Source: CAYVQZ01 sp964453435
GTDB lineage: Bacteria > Abyssobacteria > SURF-5
Assembly: GCA_964453435.1 (NCBI GenBank)
Contig: CAYVQZ010000064.1
Coordinates: 1 to 25,524 of the forward strand
Direction of reading: 5' to 3'
DNA length: 25,524 nucleotides
A model generated the notes under the pieces. That model ran no database searches. It saw nothing but the letters and a program-made list of their open reading frames with translations, and was not told where the DNA came from. The translations under genes and the position numbers were made by a program. Numbering within the stretch: the first letter of the stretch is position 1; every line of letters begins with the position of its first letter. Shown here piece by piece: positions 23,062 to 25,524 of this stretch.

Positions 23062-23634
23062 CTACATTCTCTGCTGGCAGCCTATCGGCCCTTGAGCCAT
23101 TTGAGACTCCCTCGGCCTCACGACATCATACTCCTCCGCAGGGAATGCCCCCGCATAGTACAGGTGACCATCATAGTAGTGGGGAGTGCCCGGATAACGG
23201 TCGTCACCGTAATCATTCGGGACGAATGGACCCGCGTCCGTGTTAATCAGCGTGTCTCCATATTTCACGGAAGCCACCTTTAACCGCAAACCGTCCTCTG
23301 TTTGTGTCAGGTCGCCGGTGACCGTCACCAGGCCGCCTTCCAACCGAGCCTTGTCGACAAGATAGAAGGCTTCTTGGATGACTGCGGGATTAAACCCCTC
23401 TTCTACGGCCGTCAGCCGCCCCATATCACACGAATCAAGGACAAATGTCCATGTCCTGTACTCTTCCCCTTGAGGAACCACGTTCTCCGCCACAACCGCC
23501 GAAAGCTCCACCTTAGAACCCTCGAACTCGTGCGGGGTTTCAAGAACCGCCGACAAATCGGTCGCCGTCGGCGCCGACGCGCATCCTGCAAGGGTTACCG
23601 CCACCGCCAAAACCAACAAGTATCTTCCAGGCAT
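23062..23634 (-). CDS. Lipoprotein with OB-fold-like domain (possibly Slp-like)
   Basis: The product is 190 residues from the ATG at 23634; a GTG at 23643 is a close alternative with a better GAGGAAG ribosome-binding site. The N-terminus is a lipoprotein signal, with lipobox LAGC giving lipidated Cys18. The following region (LETPHEFEGSKVELSAVVAENV ... ARLEGGLVTVTGDLTQTEDGLRLKV) has the rhythm of a small OB-like barrel, reminiscent of Slp-type outer-membrane lipoproteins. I do not claim membership. The C-terminal 50 residues are rich in Tyr, Asp and Pro (NDYGDDRYPGTPHYYDGHLYY). Residue 19 is Ala, not Asp, so outer-membrane sorting is plausible. It is a single-gene unit with its own terminator, divergent from the thioesterase gene. 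Confidence 0.7.
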   Translation of the reverse strand: MPGRYLLVLAVAVTLAGCASAPTATDLSAVLETPHEFEGSKVELSAVVAENVVPQGEEYRTWTFVLDSCDMGRLTAVEEGFNPAVIQEAFYLVDKARLEGGLVTVTGDLTQTEDGLRLKVASVKYGDTLINTDAGPFVPNDYGDDRYPGTPHYYDGHLYYAGAFPAEEYDVVRPRESQMAQGPIGCQQRM

Positions 23635-23791
23635 GAAGCTCACCCCTTTCTTCCTCGAATTGCCAAACAGTAACCATCTCTTTTACATATAGTTTGTTCA
23701 GGAAAAGGACAAATCGCAAATGCATCATGCCGGCGCCATATACACATGCCCCCGCCGTCTAATGACTTACAACAACCTCACCAAATCTGCG

Positions 23792-23819
23792 TTGACTCCG
23801 GACACGGTCGGCATATATT
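23792..23819 (+). promoter_or_regulatory. Predicted sigma70-type promoter of the thioesterase gene
   Basis: TTGACT (23792-23797) is followed after 16 bases by TATATT (23814-23819), or after 18 bases by TATTAT. Both elements match consensus at five of six positions. The predicted leader is about 65 bases. Confidence 0.55.
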
Positions 23820-23890
23820 ATTACGCAGGTTCGCTACCGGCTGGTTCAGAGCCGATATTTCGCTAACCGTTCAGAAGGAGAGACCGGGCA

Positions 23891-24322
23891 ATGAGCGAAG
23901 AGATTCTCGAATCGATCAGGAAAAAGGTCAAGGCCGAACCCTTTGCCCGAAAAATGGGCATGGAACTCGAGGCCGTGGAACAAGGCTATTCCCGCGTGAA
24001 AATGACGTTTACGCCCGATATGGAAAACATCTTCGGCATGGCCCACGGCGGCGCCGTCTTCGCCCTCATCGACGAAGCCTTCGAGACCGCCTCAAACTCT
24101 CACGGCACGGTTGCGGTCGCCCTGAATATCAATGTGACCTATCTTGCCGCCGCTTCCCCCGGTGACATCCTGACCGCCGAGGCCAAAGAAATAAACAGAA
24201 CCAACAGGACCGCCAGCTACTACATCACGGTCCACGACGGGGCCGGAAAACTGCTTGCCGTCTGCCAGGCGCTGGTCTACAGAAAGAAAGACAAGCTTCC
24301 GTTCCTGGAAAATCCGGAATGA
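23891..24322 (+). CDS. PaaI-family hotdog thioesterase
   Basis: The product is 143 residues, the usual size for a single hotdog domain. The family motif NIFGMAHGGAVFALIDEAF spans 46-64 and includes His52-Gly-Gly and the acidic Asp61. The second half has VTYLAAASPGDILTAEAKEINRTNRTA. PaaI-type enzymes hydrolyse aryl- or acyl-CoA thioesters, often releasing CoA from dead-end intermediates of phenylacetate metabolism. The ribosome-binding site AAGGAG lies about 12 bases before the ATG. Proximity to paaK and iorAB makes an aryl-CoA substrate plausible, but the gene is on the opposite strand and transcribed alone. Confidence 0.88.
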   Translation: MSEEILESIRKKVKAEPFARKMGMELEAVEQGYSRVKMTFTPDMENIFGMAHGGAVFALIDEAFETASNSHGTVAVALNINVTYLAAASPGDILTAEAKEINRTNRTASYYITVHDGAGKLLAVCQALVYRKKDKLPFLENPE

Positions 24323-24387
24323 CGAAGGAACGACCCCGTCAATTTTCAGGCGCGCCCGGAATCAGAGAAGAGAAACCCAAAGACTGC

Positions 24388-24464
24388 TATCACAGATTTG
24401 CGCGGATTTAACACGGATTCCGGGAACACAAATGAGACGAATAACGCCAATGACGCGAATGAAC
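24388..24464 (-). repeat. Sentence-like intergenic repeat, inverted copy
   Basis: Read on the minus strand it gives TTCATTCGCGTCATTGGCG, a run of CGT-spaced words, then AATCCGCGCAAATC. The same words occur on the plus strand at 24765-24876. Such short periodic repeats occur between genes in several bacterial phyla. It begins the gene-free stretch 24323-25349. Confidence 0.55.
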
Positions 24465-24555
24465 GGGCCAGGGCAACAGAGAATCTGTCCCACGATTCCC
24501 CGACGAAGGGCACTCCACCCAATTACGGAACCCTCCGTCTTTTGCGCTGAGCGAA

Positions 24556-24572
24556 TCACGCGCTTCGCGTGA
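24556..24572. repeat. Short perfect hairpin in the gene-free region
   Basis: TCACGCG-CTT-CGCGTGA, a 7-bp stem with a 3-base loop. Nearby strings GGGACTGTCCCC (24597-24608) and AATCGTGGGACA (24631-24642) have the look of REP-type elements. Confidence 0.4.
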
Positions 24573-24764
24573 CCGCGCAATCCGCGGGATAGAATCGGGA
24601 CTGTCCCCGAAGCGAACAACCTTCACCATGAATCGTGGGACACACTCAAAAGGGGGATTTTCTTGAACAGGACAATGGGTCTCACGCCAAGCCGCTAAGC
24701 CGCCAAGGAAAAATCAGCGTCCATCCGCGTGCATCTGCGGCTCCCGTATCTCTGTTGTTTTTGT

Positions 24765-24876
24765 CCTTAATCCGCGCAAATCCGCCTGCCTGTGCGTTGC
24801 ACGCAGACAGGTGTCAATCCGTGGATCCAGAAAAGTCTTTCATCGGTTCATTCGCGCCGTTGGCGTCCATTCGCGG
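24765..24876 (+). repeat. Sentence-like intergenic repeat, direct copy with internal hairpin
   Basis: It contains CTTAATCCGCGCAAATCCG, an imperfect hairpin (CCTGCCTGTGCGT pairing with ACGCAGACAGG, 24785-24811), TCAATCCGTGGATCC, and TTCATTCGCGCCGTTGGCG. It is in opposite orientation to 24388-24464, so the two copies form a large interrupted inverted repeat. Confidence 0.55.
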
Positions 24877-24897
24877 TTCCAAAATCTTTATGTCCTG

Positions 24898-24922
24898 TTC
24901 GTGTAATTCGTGTAATTCGTGG
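24898..24922 (+). repeat. 9-bp tandem repeat
   Basis: TTCGTGTAA occurs twice in tandem, followed by a partial third copy (TTCGTGG). Confidence 0.8.
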
Positions 24923-24949
24923 TCAAACCAAGTCCTTCGTACCGAAGAC

Positions 24950-24963
24950 CTTGAACCTTGAAC
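24950..24963 (+). repeat. 7-bp tandem repeat, two copies
   Basis: CTTGAAC occurs twice. The same YTTGAAC unit occurs four times at 25338-25365. Confidence 0.75.
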
Positions 24964-25284
24964 CGGAAACCCGTCGCGAAACGCCCCCCCCTTGAAATTT
25001 TCACTCGCAGGTGATATTTTGTAGCCAAGATATCGGGAGGAAGAACCCTGAAAAACGCGCTCCTATCTGTGCGAGCGTTCATCCGTAATCAGACCGTCAT
25101 TAATTGGGAAGAGACGAAGTTCCACCGGTTTCACACGTGTGCGGACCGCACATTGAGAGAGATTGGGAATCGGTTCGGTATAAGCGAGTCGGGGGGGGTC
25201 CCGGGCAAGCCGTCGAAAGGAACGGAAAATAAGACACGATGACCGAATACGAAAAACGGCCGAGAAGCTCAGGGAAAGAATGGG

Positions 25285-25310
25285 TTTGTCAAATGCGCAG
25301 AGCTGACCCC
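25285..25310 (+). repeat. Direct repeat, left copy
   Basis: It starts TTTGTCAAATGCG and continues into an AGAGCTGACCCC string. The first 18 bases recur with two changes at 25506-25523. The two copies bracket the methyltransferase remnant. Confidence 0.6.
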
Positions 25311-25337
25311 TTTGTTTTCTTCGAACTTTTTTTGGAC

Positions 25338-25365
25338 TTTGAACTTTGAACCTTGAACTTTGAAC
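25338..25365 (+). repeat. 7-bp tandem repeat, four copies
   Basis: Four uninterrupted copies of YTTGAAC (T, T, C, T at the variable position). The repeat runs into the 5' edge of the methyltransferase remnant. Confidence 0.85.
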
Positions 25366-25478
25366 CAAACGTTGGTCGGCAGATAGATAAGCTTGTGTAT
25401 GAACTTTATGGCTTGACGGAGGAGGAGATAGCGATAGTGGAAGGAGCGTTAGAGAAGCGCAGTCGGGGGATTTTTTGA
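25350..25478 (+). pseudogene. Detached 3' end of a type IIG/N6-adenine DNA methyltransferase
   Basis: From 25377 to the TGA at 25476-25478 the frame reads RQIDKLVYELYGLTEEEIAIVEG plus ten residues. The IDxLVYELYGLTEEEIxIVEG string is a characteristic C-terminus of Eco57I-like and related class I N6-adenine DNA methyltransferases with fused nuclease or target domains. The frame is open only back to 25350, where it enters the YTTGAAC repeat, and a TGA lies immediately upstream at 25347-25349. About 97% or more of such a protein is missing, so this is a remnant. It is unrelated to the restriction-modification pair at 7.0-9.1 kb. Confidence 0.65.
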
Positions 25479-25505
25479 AGCAATATTTCCCGCTTTCCTG
25501 GCGCC

Positions 25506-25523
25506 TTTGTCAAATGCGTAGAC
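25506..25523 (+). repeat. Direct repeat, right copy (cut by window end)
   Basis: It starts TTTGTCAAATGCG, matching 25285-25302. It may continue beyond the window. Confidence 0.55.
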
Positions 25524-25524
25524 G

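Noticed and set aside
24898..24964. A CRISPR array
   Set aside because: The repeats are 7-9 bases, adjacent, and without spacers; no cas gene is present.
24323..25349. tRNA or other structured RNA genes in the gene-free region
   Set aside because: I found no cloverleaf, CCA end or T-loop string; the hairpins present are short and belong to repeat words.
25063..25368. A 101-codon minus-strand gene in the right-hand gene-free region
   Set aside because: It begins inside the YTTGAAC tandem repeat (translating as repeated SSRFKVQS-like words) and has no domain or ribosome-binding site.

Overview
The window looks like a chromosomal contig from an anaerobic or fermentative Gram-negative bacterium, probably an uncultured lineage of the deltaproteobacterial or candidate-phylum type. 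It has an outer-membrane porin ending in Phe, a lipobox lipoprotein, an oxygen-sensitive 2-oxoacid:ferredoxin oxidoreductase (IorAB), an NDP-forming acyl-CoA synthetase subunit and phenylacetate-CoA ligases. The taxon cannot be named from sequence reading alone. Coding DNA is mostly GC-rich (about 60% by eye), with more AT-rich islands at the RHS tips and the restriction-modification locus.

Left end (1-2.9 kb, minus strand): an accessory, partly decayed region. Two tandem cassettes each hold the 3' tip of an RHS protein, a short Cys-rich tail and a tightly coupled multi-pass membrane protein. The two tails differ in sequence but share a CX3C cysteine ladder. This is the organisation of orphan RHS toxin/immunity modules, with tails I do not recognise. 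Next comes a hicBA toxin-antitoxin pair whose antitoxin is broken, flanked by a diverged 46-bp direct repeat.

3.0-7.0 kb: the alpha part of an NDP-forming acyl-CoA synthetase (minus), then, divergently, a site-2-protease-type M50 membrane peptidase and a PLP aminotransferase (plus). 7.0-9.1 kb: a two-gene type II restriction-modification system (plus) with its own promoter; the nuclease carries the K-X13-E and R-x-D-R signature of CCGG-recognising enzymes. 9.2-10.5 kb: an MFS transporter.

10.5-22.7 kb (minus strand): the metabolic core. Reading 5' to 3' it is paaK, a double-ACT protein, livK, livH, livM, livG, livF and a second, motif-degenerate paaK-like gene in one apparent operon. A coiled-coil porin with its own promoter and terminator follows, then iorA-iorB. 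Together with the aminotransferase and the acyl-CoA synthetase subunit they suggest uptake of branched or aromatic amino acids or aryl acids, transamination to 2-oxoacids, oxidative decarboxylation to aryl- or acyl-CoA with reduction of ferredoxin, and interconversion of the CoA ester and the free acid. That pathway is inferred from gene content.

22.7-25.5 kb: an OB-fold-like lipoprotein (minus) and a PaaI-type hotdog thioesterase (plus), then about 1 kb of non-coding DNA with inverted sentence-like repeats, hairpins and 7-bp and 9-bp tandem repeats. At the extreme right lies a detached 3' end of what looks like a type IIG/N6 DNA methyltransferase. No tRNA, rRNA or CRISPR array was recognised.
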